From PVC group bacterium (lineage in GTDB: Bacteria; Verrucomicrobiota; Kiritimatiellia; SS1-B-03-39; UBA6053), in the NCBI GenBank assembly GCA_003565815.1, contig PXAS01000170.1:1-8242 (forward strand): a stretch of 8,242 nucleotides of DNA. The letters are read 5' to 3'. Each line of letters begins with the position of its first letter. The first letter of the stretch is position 1. Of the stretch, positions 1 through 5,639 are shown piece after piece. The translations under genes and the position numbers were made by a program. The notes beneath the pieces are model-generated. The model made no database searches. It had not been told where the DNA came from and was given only the letters and a program-made list of their open reading frames with translations.

Positions 1-888
1 AAAAGTCAGCGTATGCTCGGTGCCGGGATTGAGGGTGATCACCCGGGGACCGTCAATCGCAGCCACCGGGGCCGTGTTCCCCGGATGCGCTTCCACCTTC
101 AGGAAAAAATCGACAATCGCCTGCATATCCGGATCGGTAATGCTGTGGCCGCCGCTTCCCCAGAGCGTCTCAAAGTGCGGGTGCCCCAGTTCCTGCATTT
201 CCATGGCAAAAAACAGGGAAACCGGGTATCGGGACTGGTCATTGGCACCCGCATGCATGAGAACCGGGATAGCCGTGAACCCGGGTTTCGCGGGATCGCC
301 CAAAGCCATTTTGCGGTCATCGTCCAGAGCGCTCCAGGGCGGTCCGCTATTCACCGGCCCGATTTCCTCATCCGTCCAACCCGCATGGTTCGAGGTAAAC
401 TGACCGAACATCTTGCCTGAAGGCGTCGTCTGATTTCCCGGATTGCTTTGCGCGGCCGCGCCGATCCCGTCCGGAATCTGCTGCATCAGACGGTTCACAC
501 CCTGCCCGCCGCGGGAATTGCCGACCAGAAAGACCTCGTCTTTGACCAGCAGACCATGGTCGTCCCGCAGTTGTTGAATCAGTTCCGGGGCAATGATCTC
601 GCTGTAGGAATTTGAATTGCCGATCACGACCGCATGGGTGCTGCGCTCGGTCAGCGCATTCATCAATTGATCGGGATGCGTAAGCCCGCCGCCCGCGCCG
701 CGCATGCGGACAATCACCCGCAGCGGCTCTCCCGCCGGCGCATCCGTGGGAACCCAGTAGGCATGCAAACTGCCATTGTGCGTAAATTCCACCCGGTCAG
801 CAAAAGAAGGCCAGGTCTGTGCAGTGCCAACATTCGGGACGGCCCCCAAAATGAGCATGAAAAACATCAATTTGAAAAAAGAATTCAT
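1..888 (-). CDS. Secreted alpha/beta-hydrolase (esterase-like), C-terminus beyond the left edge
   Basis: This reading frame is open from an ATG at 888 to the left edge (296 codons, no stop), so the protein is partial. Residues 1-23 form a signal peptide: a Lys and a hydrophobic stretch (FFMLILGAV) ending in a GTA/Q cleavage site, so export is likely. Residues about 30-265 look like an alpha/beta-hydrolase. The nucleophile elbow is G-N-S-R-G with Ser125, and plausible acid and base residues are Asp217 (GANDQ) and His248 (GGHSI). From about residue 271 (NTAPVAAIDGP) the sequence resembles the start of an Ig/PKD/cadherin-like domain, so a longer multidomain exported enzyme is likely. The substrate cannot be told; carbohydrate-ester or polyester hydrolases share this layout. 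There is no clear Shine-Dalgarno, and a TATACT box lies 7 nt upstream of the ATG. It is transcribed divergently from vapB1. The fold is fairly sure, the substrate unknown. Confidence 0.8.
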   Translation of the reverse strand, partial: MNSFFKLMFFMLILGAVPNVGTAQTWPSFADRVEFTHNGSLHAYWVPTDAPAGEPLRVIVRMRGAGGGLTHPDQLMNALTERSTHAVVIGNSNSYSEIIAPELIQQLRDDHGLLVKDEVFLVGNSRGGQGVNRLMQQIPDGIGAAAQSNPGNQTTPSGKMFGQFTSNHAGWTDEEIGPVNSGPPWSALDDDRKMALGDPAKPGFTAIPVLMHAGANDQSRYPVSLFFAMEMQELGHPHFETLWGSGGHSITDPDMQAIVDFFLKVEAHPGNTAPVAAIDGPRVITLNPGTEHTLTF

Positions 889-895
889 ACTCAAG

Positions 896-901
896 AGTAT
901 A
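896..901 (-). promoter_or_regulatory. Candidate -10 box of the hydrolase gene, close to the start codon
   Basis: Read on the minus strand, 901-896 is TATACT, five of six matches to the sigma-70 -10 consensus. Seven bases separate it from the ATG at 888, which would put the transcription start on or next to the start codon. No good -35 is seen at 16-18 bp spacing, which weakens the call. A perfect 14-bp palindrome (ATACTC-AA-GAGTAT, 887-900) overlaps the box and the first start-codon bases, and could be an operator. Confidence 0.4.
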
Positions 902-1071
902 CCCGTTTGGAGGGCCGGGTGATAGGCCCGATTTCCGTCATAATTTACCCATAAAACAGACAGGGTGCGCCCGCGGGGATAAAGAAGGGTTTCCGGACCT
1001 TGATCGCCACCTGATGCTCCTTTCGGTCGTTGAGGAGGTGGAACAAAACCTTACCGGAAGTTATTCACACA

Positions 1072-1100
1072 TTGACACTAAATCACCATCATGGTAATAT
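1072..1100 (+). promoter_or_regulatory. vapBC1 promoter (sigma-70 type)
   Basis: A perfect -35 TTGACA (1072-1077) is followed by exactly 17 bp and then TAATAT (1095-1100), a reasonable -10. The transcription start expected 6-8 nt further on falls at 1106-1108, on the second of two adjacent ATG codons (1104 and 1107). The mRNA would therefore have essentially no leader. The -10 fills the centre of the inverted repeat at 1087-1109, so a bound antitoxin would block RNA polymerase directly. Confidence 0.7.
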
Positions 1101-1109
1101 GCCATGATG
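1087..1109 (+). promoter_or_regulatory. Inverted-repeat operator over the vapBC1 -10 and start codon
   Basis: Perfect 8-bp arms CATCATGG (1087-1094) and CCATGATG (1102-1109) flank a 7-nt centre that holds the -10 box. Ribbon-helix-helix antitoxins usually bind palindromes of this kind and repress their own operon. Position and symmetry make this the likely VapB1 or VapBC1 binding site; binding itself is inferred. Confidence 0.65.
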
Positions 1110-1349
1110 ATTAAAACACAGGTCCAGATCCCTGACGAACTTTACCGCGCCGCCAAACGGGTGGCGAAGGAAAGAGAACTGTCTTTCGCGGAAGTTATGC
1201 GCAGAGGTTTGGAATATATCGTGACCGTTTACCCTACATTGGATGAGGATCCCTGGGAATTGCCCCGGGTCAATGAAGGAGAGGGGCCGCCGATTTCCCT
1301 GGCCGAAATACAGAGGGCCCGTGAAGAGGATCGGGACCATCCGCTGTGA
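1104..1349 (+). CDS. vapB: VapB-type ribbon-helix-helix antitoxin (pair 1)
   Basis: An 81-residue protein. Residues 3-45 fit a ribbon-helix-helix DNA-binding domain: a short beta strand (IKTQVQIP) followed by two helices (DELYRAAKRVAKERE, then SFAEVMRRGLEYIV). The acidic, Pro-rich tail (about 48-81, with DEDPWELP) is the kind of segment that wraps around and inhibits a PIN toxin. The gene ends in a 4-bp GTGA overlap with the toxin gene, so translation is coupled. There is no Shine-Dalgarno. Translation may start at ATG 1104 or, if the mRNA is leaderless, at ATG 1107 (80 residues). It is probably autoregulated through the palindrome over its -10 box. The antitoxin role is well supported by the partner gene; the VapB label rests on the PIN toxin rather than on a recognised subfamily. 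Confidence 0.85.
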   Translation: MMIKTQVQIPDELYRAAKRVAKERELSFAEVMRRGLEYIVTVYPTLDEDPWELPRVNEGEGPPISLAEIQRAREEDRDHPL

Positions 1350-1780
1350 AATCCTTGGACACCAACCTGTTGTTTGCGGCTTGCAACTCCAAAGCGGAGG
1401 GACATGAGGCCGGGCGGGAACTTCTTATACAGTGGTCCAAAGAAAAAGATGTTGTCATCTGTGAGTTGGTTTTGGTGGAACTGTACAACCTTCTTCGCAA
1501 CGGCACCGTTATGTCCGGAAACCCTTTGGGACCTGCCGAAGCCGTGGATCTTATCCGACGTTTCCGCAGGCACCCGCGATGGCGATTGGTCGAAAATGCG
1601 CCGATCATGGAACAGGCATGGGAATACGCTCGAAATGAGGCATTTCCACGCCGGAGAATATTTGACGCCACAATCGCGCTGACCCTTCTTCATCACGGAG
1701 TCCACGAATTCGCCACCGTGAATCTCAAAGGCTTCCGACCCTTCCCGTTCCAACGGGTTTGGAACCCTTTGGAACCTTAA
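1346..1780 (+). CDS. vapC: PIN-domain toxin ribonuclease, VapC family (pair 1)
   Basis: A 144-residue PIN-domain protein, the usual VapC length. VapC toxins are Mg-dependent endoribonucleases that cut tRNA or rRNA when freed from VapB. The acidic active-site set is visible: Asp5 (LDTN), Glu45 (LVELYNLLR) and Asp107 (IFDATIA). Asn126 (FATVNLKGF) stands at the fourth position, where the T-x-N-x-x-x-F form is common in FitB-like and VapC-like proteins. The segment PLGPAEAVDLI and the ending WNPLEP also fit the family. The start is GTG at 1346, overlapping the antitoxin stop as GTGA. A small hairpin (7-bp arms at 1747-1753 and 1759-1765) lies near the 3' end but has no T-run, so it is not a convincing terminator. 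The next gene on this strand begins 25 nt after the stop, so read-through into the corrinoid operon is plausible. Confidence 0.88.
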   Translation: MKSLDTNLLFAACNSKAEGHEAGRELLIQWSKEKDVVICELVLVELYNLLRNGTVMSGNPLGPAEAVDLIRRFRRHPRWRLVENAPIMEQAWEYARNEAFPRRRIFDATIALTLLHHGVHEFATVNLKGFRPFPFQRVWNPLEP

Positions 1781-1805
1781 AACTGTCTTGAAATTGAAGC
1801 AGGTC

Positions 1806-3377
1806 ATGCAAGCAAACACAGATCTTTCCCCCACCCTCCACGTCCACCTGATCACCGGCTTCCTCGGCAGCGGCAAAACCACCCTCCTCCGCCGCATCGC
1901 GGAGACTCGCGCGGACTTGCGCATGGTCTTTCTCGTCAATGAACTGGCCGGACAGGATGTGGATGCCGGACGGCTGCGGGACTCCGGACCGGAGACGGTC
2001 TCGGTGGTGGGCGGCAGCATCTTCTGCGAATGCAAGGCGGCCGACTTCCTGCGAATGCTCCGCGAGGAGGTGATGCCCGCCCACGAAGAGAACCCGCTCG
2101 ACGCGCTGGTCATCGAAACCAGTGGGATTGCCGATCCCTCCGCCATCGGCACGCTGATCGAAAAAGCGGGTTACGGCGACCGCCTGCACGTTCAAAGCAT
2201 CCTCACCGTCCTCGCCCCGCAAAGCTTCCGCAAACTCTTCGGCAAACTCCCGGTAATGGAGTCCCAGCTCGCCGCCGCCGACACCATCCTCCTCAACAAA
2301 TGCGATCTCGCCACCCCGGAGCAAATCACCGACTGCCGCGACACCCTCCTCTCCCTCCATCCTCAAACCCGCATTCTCGAAACCTCCTTCTGCCAGGATC
2401 TCCCCGATCTCGCTCATCCCCGATCCACTCCTCTCCCTCACGATCCGTTCGGCAAATGCAGCGCTCTCCGCTTCCAGGCCGAAACCCTCACCCCGCCTGA
2501 CTTCCCCGACGAAGCCGCCTTCCGCACCTGGTGCGGATCCGCCCACCGCGTCAAAGGCACCGCCCGAATCGGCGGAAGACTCTGCGAGATTGACCTCACT
2601 CCGGAAAACCTTCGAGTGCGGAGAGCGGAGTGTGGAGTGCGGAGTGAATTGGTGCGCATCTCTTCCACGGACGCCCCAGAAACTCCGCACTCCGCACTTC
2701 TTCTTGCCTGCGATGTATTCCGCGAGGAACTCTCTGCCCTTGCGCTTCCCCTTCCCCCCGTCCGCTGGCTGGAGATGGGCCTCCACGACCGGCCCGACGA
2801 ACTCCGCCGCCGCCTCCAAGCGGAAATTGATAATTTGGACACCGAGCCCGGCGACGAACCCATTCTGCTGCTCTACGCTTTGTGCGGTGGCGGACTCAAC
2901 GGCATTCAGGCCCGCCGCCGTCCGCTCATCCTTCCCCGCGCCCACGACTGCATCGCCCTGCTGCTTGGCTCCAACGAACGCCACCGCGACATCCAGAAAG
3001 ACTGCATCGGCACCTACTTCTATTCCCGCGGCTGGATCCGCGAGCGGCGCGTGCCCGGTCCCGACCGTGCCGCCTGGCTACGCGAATTCTATGCCGAGCG
3101 CTTTGACGAGGAGATGACCGCGGAATTGATCGAAGCCGACGCCGAGGCCTTCGAACATTACGAGCAGGCCTGTTTCATCCGGACGCCCGCCGCCGAAGAG
3201 GGCGAATCCTACTGCAAGCGCTGCGCCGCCCACCTCGGCTGGCGCTTCAAAGCCGAAGAGGCCGACACCCGCTGGCTCCGCGACTTCTTGACCGGTCCCC
3301 ACGACAACGCGCGTTTCGTCACCGTCGCCCCCGGACAAACCCTCCGCGCCTCCGGGGACGAGGACATCTTCGCATGA
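1806..3377 (+). CDS. CobW-like G3E GTPase fused to a DUF1638 domain
   Basis: A 523-residue cytoplasmic protein from ATG 1806 (a TTG at 1788 would add six residues; neither start has a strong ribosome site). Residues 12-268 are a G3E-family GTPase: P-loop GFLGSGKTT (18-26), GGSIFCEC (69-76), ETSGIADP (104-111) and NKCD (164-167), followed by a short CobW-C-like segment ending near ENLRV. The usual CxCC metal motif is replaced by C74-x-C76. Residues 301 to about 515 match DUF1638: ACDVFREEL, GLHDRPDELR, YALCGGGLNG (Cys360), PRAHDCIALLLG (His380, Cys382) and C470-x-x-C473. DUF1638 proteins occur beside corrinoid methyltransferases; their function is unresolved. Residues 270-298, exactly between the domains, come from a palindromic DNA repeat. 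The gene overlaps the corrinoid activator by ATGA, so the two act together. A role in cobalt, corrinoid or methyltransferase maintenance is inference. Confidence 0.85.
   Translation: MQANTDLSPTLHVHLITGFLGSGKTTLLRRIAETRADLRMVFLVNELAGQDVDAGRLRDSGPETVSVVGGSIFCECKAADFLRMLREEVMPAHEENPLDALVIETSGIADPSAIGTLIEKAGYGDRLHVQSILTVLAPQSFRKLFGKLPVMESQLAAADTILLNKCDLATPEQITDCRDTLLSLHPQTRILETSFCQDLPDLAHPRSTPLPHDPFGKCSALRFQAETLTPPDFPDEAAFRTWCGSAHRVKGTARIGGRLCEIDLTPENLRVRRAECGVRSELVRISSTDAPETPHSALLLACDVFREELSALALPLPPVRWLEMGLHDRPDELRRRLQAEIDNLDTEPGDEPILLLYALCGGGLNGIQARRRPLILPRAHDCIALLLGSNERHRDIQKDCIGTYFYSRGWIRERRVPGPDRAAWLREFYAERFDEEMTAELIEADAEAFEHYEQACFIRTPAAEEGESYCKRCAAHLGWRFKAEEADTRWLRDFLTGPHDNARFVTVAPGQTLRASGDEDIFA
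2614..2699 (+). repeat. Palindromic GAGTGCG-type repeat inserted in frame in the GTPase-DUF1638 gene
   Basis: The left half is a degenerate 7-bp tandem array: GAGTGCG, GAGAGCG, GAGTGTG, GAGTGCG, GAGTG (2614-2646). The right half (2682-2698) is the reverse complement of 2629-2645 with one mismatch in 17, leaving a 36-nt loop. The RNA could form a long hairpin inside the coding region. It is translated without a frame break as residues 270-298 (RRAECGVRS at one end, TPHSAL at the other). Peptides of this AECGVRS/TPHSAL kind are typical of dispersed GAGTGCGGAGT palindromes in some bacterial genomes. Copies elsewhere in this genome cannot be seen from here. Confidence 0.8.
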
Positions 3378-4948
3378 ACGCCCCCCGGGTCCTGGATGAG
3401 AACGGACAGGAACTTCCCTTCCGCTTTCCCCCTCAGCCCGCGCAACTTCTCTCCGTCTGGCTTTCCCGCAACGGCTACGCCCTCAACACGCGCTGCGGGG
3501 GACGCGGCCTCTGCCGCGGTTGCGAACTGCGACGCGGCGATCGGGCCCTCAAAGCCTGCCAGACCCGCATGGATTCCCTCGAAAGCCAAACCCTTACCCT
3601 CCCCCGCGCCTCGCTGCACGATGGGTCCATCCACGGGGTCAGTGCCTTCGAAATCGCCCCCGGGCTCCTTTCCAGCCTCGCGCCGTATCCCGAAGCCCGC
3701 GGTGTCGCCCTCGACATCGGCACCACCACCCTCGCCGCCTCTTTCTGGCGGGGCGCGCCTCCCCGTTGCGAACGCACCGCCACCCGCGCCAACCCCCAGC
3801 GCGCCCACGGCGACAACGTGGTCAGCCGCATCCAGTTCACCCTCGACCATCCCGAGGGCCTCCACATCCTGCGCCAGTGTCTCCTCGATGAAGGCATCCA
3901 GCCCCTGCTCGCCGACATCTGTGACAGCAATATCCTGGATCAGATTGTGGTCACCGGCAACCCCGCCATGCTCCACATTCTCGCGGGCGAATCTCTCCGC
4001 GGCCTCGCCACCTGGCCCTTCGCCCCCGCCTTTCTCGACAGCCGTGAACTCCCCCCTTCCGAACTGGGCCTCCCGCCTCAAACCCGCGTTATCCTCCTTC
4101 CGTCCCCCGGCCCCTTCGTCGGCTCCGACGTGCTTGCCGGCGCCCTTGCCTGCGGCTGCCTGGACGCGGAACCGCCGTCCCTCCTCATCGACTTCGGCAC
4201 CAACGGCGAAATTCTCCTCCGCAACGCCGATGGACTCTGGGCCACAGCCACCGCCGCCGGCCCCGCATTCGAGGGCGGACGCCTTCAATGCGGCGCCGCC
4301 GCCGGACGCGGGGTCATCTCCCGCTTCACCGATTCCGCCCAGCTTTTAGGCCCCTCCAATTCACCGCACGCCGCCTGCCACGCCATTTCCGGCGCCGCCT
4401 ATGTCGACGCCCTTGCCCTCGCCCGTCAGTCCGGCTGGCTAAGCGACCATGGCCGTCTCCTCCAACACAATCCCCTCCGGCCCGCGCCCGGCGTGGTCAT
4501 TACCGAAGCAGACATCGCCGAACTCCTCCAGGCCAAAGCCGCCATCCAGGCCGGATGGACCACGCTCTGCAAAGAGGCCCGCGTGGACCCCGCCTCCCTC
4601 CGCCGCGTCTACGTCGCCGGCGGTTTCGGCTACCACCTCACCCCCGCCCACGCCCGCGCCATTGGTCTCCTTCCGCCCGTCCCGCTTGACCATATCCACC
4701 TTGTGGGCAATGCCTCCCTCGCCGGCGCCACCCTCGCCCTCCTCACCGCCAGCGCCCTCCCCCGCATGGACGCCCTCCGCCAAACCGTCCGCCTCGTCGA
4801 ACTCAACCAGACCGATTCCTTTGAAGACAGCTATATTGATGCGCTATCTCTCCCAATCTGCGAATTCCTCAGCGGGATCGTAAACCCGTATGCCGGGAAT
4901 TTCGTAAAAATGCCGGTCGGACGTGAGGATGGCGCCGCCAAACTTTAA
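3374..4948 (+). CDS. Corrinoid-protein reductive activator ([2Fe-2S] ferredoxin plus ASKHA/DUF4445 ATPase, RamA/RACo-like)
   Basis: A 524-residue cytoplasmic protein. Such proteins use ATP and a low-potential electron to return accidentally oxidised Co(II) corrinoid in methyltransferases to the active Co(I) state. Residues 1 to about 70 are a plant-type ferredoxin domain with Cys41, Cys47, Cys50 and Cys62 (CX5CX2CX11C). Residues 110 to about 494 are the ASKHA ATPase (DUF4445): phosphate motif ALDIGTTTLAA (Asp114), GDNVVSRI, VVTGNPAMLHIL, second phosphate motif DFGTNGE (273-279), AAGPAFEGG and the adenosine motif VAGGFGYHL. The start ATG overlaps the upstream stop (ATGA), showing coupling to the GTPase-DUF1638 gene. 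Family similarity ends near IDALSLP (residue 494, base 4855). The last 30 residues are an unusual extension that reads the antisense strand of the toxin gene below, so the original stop seems lost. No client methyltransferase or corrinoid protein lies in the window. Confidence 0.88.
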   Translation: MNAPRVLDENGQELPFRFPPQPAQLLSVWLSRNGYALNTRCGGRGLCRGCELRRGDRALKACQTRMDSLESQTLTLPRASLHDGSIHGVSAFEIAPGLLSSLAPYPEARGVALDIGTTTLAASFWRGAPPRCERTATRANPQRAHGDNVVSRIQFTLDHPEGLHILRQCLLDEGIQPLLADICDSNILDQIVVTGNPAMLHILAGESLRGLATWPFAPAFLDSRELPPSELGLPPQTRVILLPSPGPFVGSDVLAGALACGCLDAEPPSLLIDFGTNGEILLRNADGLWATATAAGPAFEGGRLQCGAAAGRGVISRFTDSAQLLGPSNSPHAACHAISGAAYVDALALARQSGWLSDHGRLLQHNPLRPAPGVVITEADIAELLQAKAAIQAGWTTLCKEARVDPASLRRVYVAGGFGYHLTPAHARAIGLLPPVPLDHIHLVGNASLAGATLALLTASALPRMDALRQTVRLVELNQTDSFEDSYIDALSLPICEFLSGIVNPYAGNFVKMPVGREDGAAKL

Positions 4949-5260
4949 CGCATGGGCCGCGATCAGAACATTCTGCGTGGGCAGGACTTTCCCGCGGCGG
5001 TCCAGAGTCCAGGCCATCTCTGTCGCATTCGCCCATATCTGATTGGACGTGGGAATAAAACGAAGCAGATCGAAGAATGCGGCAATGCGGGTGCGCATCT
5101 TTTCACCGCAAACGCCCCGTTCCACCTCCATGCGAACCATGCCGCAGGTCATGAGTTCCGCTGGATCCGCCCAGGACCCCAATCGCTGAAGCGGATCCTG
5201 ATTTTTCTTTAAAAAGTGGATGTAGACATTGCTGTCCACCATCACATTACTTTTTGCCAT
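4844..5260 (-). CDS. vapC: PIN-domain toxin, VapC family (pair 2), possibly impaired active site
   Basis: A 138-residue PIN protein on the minus strand. The start chosen is ATG 5260 (MAKSNVMVDSN), which overlaps the antitoxin stop by 14 bp (5247-5260); a longer in-frame start at 5308 would lie well inside the antitoxin gene. PIN residues seen are Asp9 (VDSNVYI), Glu45 (RMEVERG) and Asp115 (LTSDRHF). At the third acidic position, where relatives usually have Asp before LIAA or a similar stretch, this protein has Asn97 (TQNVLIAA, codon AAT), one base from GAT. This may weaken metal binding. The 3' end is convergent with the corrinoid activator gene and overlaps it by 105 bp; the toxin stop TAG is the complement of an activator Leu codon (CTA, 4844-4846). 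Expected function is RNA cleavage when released from its antitoxin. The family is sure, the activity uncertain. Confidence 0.85.
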   Translation of the reverse strand: MAKSNVMVDSNVYIHFLKKNQDPLQRLGSWADPAELMTCGMVRMEVERGVCGEKMRTRIAAFFDLLRFIPTSNQIWANATEMAWTLDRRGKVLPTQNVLIAAHALKFGGAILTSDRHFYEIPGIRVYDPAEEFADWER

Positions 5261-5498
5261 GGCCGTAATATCCCGAGGATTCCGCCACCCGCATTGCCAA
5301 TGGGTCATACCCGGGTGCTACGGAGTCCCTGAGTTCATTCTCACCCCATTCCACGGGCTCGTTCAGCAGCTCCTGCAATTTGTAACGCCGCTCCATTTCT
5401 TTCAAAGCGGCTTCCACTGTCTCGGTCTTGCTGACAAATCCAAATTTGTCCATGACCCGCTGCAGCAGATCTTCATCAATATGCATCGTCATCTTCAT
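5247..5498 (-). CDS. vapB: VapB-family antitoxin (pair 2)
   Basis: An 83-residue protein on the minus strand. The N-terminus (KMTMHIDEDLLQRVMDKFG, then SKTETVEAALKEMERR) matches the VapB antitoxin family formerly called DUF2191: a beta strand and two helices of ribbon-helix-helix type for operator binding. The C-terminal part (about 45-83, with NEPVEWGENELRDS) would bind the PIN toxin. The ATG at 5498 was chosen because the family homology begins there and the promoter lies directly upstream. The longer frame starts with a TTG inside the -35 box and is unlikely. There is no Shine-Dalgarno; the -10 lies 7 nt upstream, so the message is probably leaderless. Likely autorepressed through the GTATGGC repeats. 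It is divergent from the desaturase-Rieske-reductase gene. Confidence 0.85.
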   Translation of the reverse strand: MKMTMHIDEDLLQRVMDKFGFVSKTETVEAALKEMERRYKLQELLNEPVEWGENELRDSVAPGYDPLAMRVAESSGYYGHGKK

Positions 5499-5525
5499 GC
5501 CATACAGGGTATGGCAACGTATGGC
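5499..5525 (-). promoter_or_regulatory. vapBC2 operator: three GTATGGC half-sites at 10-bp steps
   Basis: A perfect palindrome GCCATAC-agg-GTATGGC occupies 5499-5515, with a third copy of the half-site (GTATGGC) at 5519-5525. The three start points (5499, 5509, 5519) are exactly 10 bp apart, about one helical turn. Binding here would cover the -10 and most of the spacer. Arrays of this type suit cooperative binding by antitoxin dimers bridged by toxin; that role is inferred. Confidence 0.6.
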
Positions 5526-5534
5526 GATTGTCAA
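5506..5534 (-). promoter_or_regulatory. vapBC2 promoter (sigma-70 type)
   Basis: On the minus strand, TTGACA (5534-5529) is a perfect -35. Exactly 17 bp later comes TACCCT (5511-5506), a weak -10 matching three of six positions. The predicted transcription start falls at or beside the antitoxin ATG (5498), which implies a leaderless mRNA. The -10 straddles the centre of the 5499-5515 palindrome. Spacing and -35 are identical to the vapBC1 promoter, which supports both calls. Confidence 0.6.
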
Positions 5535-5627
5535 AAGGAATATGACATCAAAAAATGAGATGTTTATGATTCAATGCGAGAAGATTTTATTGGCGGACTC
5601 GGTTAACATATGCAAAATCTATCGAAA

Positions 5628-5633
5628 AAGGAG
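5628..5633 (+). promoter_or_regulatory. Shine-Dalgarno that sets the start of the oxygenase gene
   Basis: AAGGAG lies 6 nt before ATG 5640, an ideal position. This favours 5640 over an in-frame ATG at 5610 that has no such site. It is the only strong Shine-Dalgarno next to a gene start in the window, in contrast to the hydrolase and both antitoxins. A possible but weak promoter upstream is TTGGCG (5590-5595) with CAAAAT (5613-5618). Confidence 0.75.
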
Positions 5634-5639
5634 TTTGCT

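Noticed and set aside
13..420. Plus-strand frames over the hydrolase gene
   Set aside because: The minus strand carries an uninterrupted frame with signal peptide and GNSRG nucleophile elbow; the plus frames show no family features.
1031..1040. Strong Shine-Dalgarno-like GAGGAGGTG upstream of vapB1
   Set aside because: No start codon follows at a usable distance, and it lies upstream of the predicted vapB1 transcription start.
1747..1765. Hairpin GTTCCAA/TTGGAAC near the end of vapC1 as a terminator
   Set aside because: It lies inside the coding sequence and is not followed by a T-run, so termination before the corrinoid operon is not supported.
2614..2699. Tandem GAGTGCG units as a CRISPR array
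   Set aside because: The units are 7 bp with no spacers; the structure is a tandem/inverted palindrome.
1725..2984. Long open frame on the minus strand opposite the GTPase-DUF1638 gene
   Set aside because: It is a shadow of the C-rich third codon positions of the plus-strand gene. The translation is Gly/Glu/Ala-rich with no recognisable domain, while the plus strand has clear GTPase and DUF1638 motifs.
3209..4288. Long minus-strand frame opposite the corrinoid activator
   Set aside because: Same GC-skewed shadow effect; low-complexity Gly/Glu/Ala protein, no motif, no ribosome site.
5261..5308. Longer vapC2 start at 5308
   Set aside because: It would add 16 residues before the PIN fold inside the antitoxin gene; the ATG at 5260 begins the conserved PIN strand.
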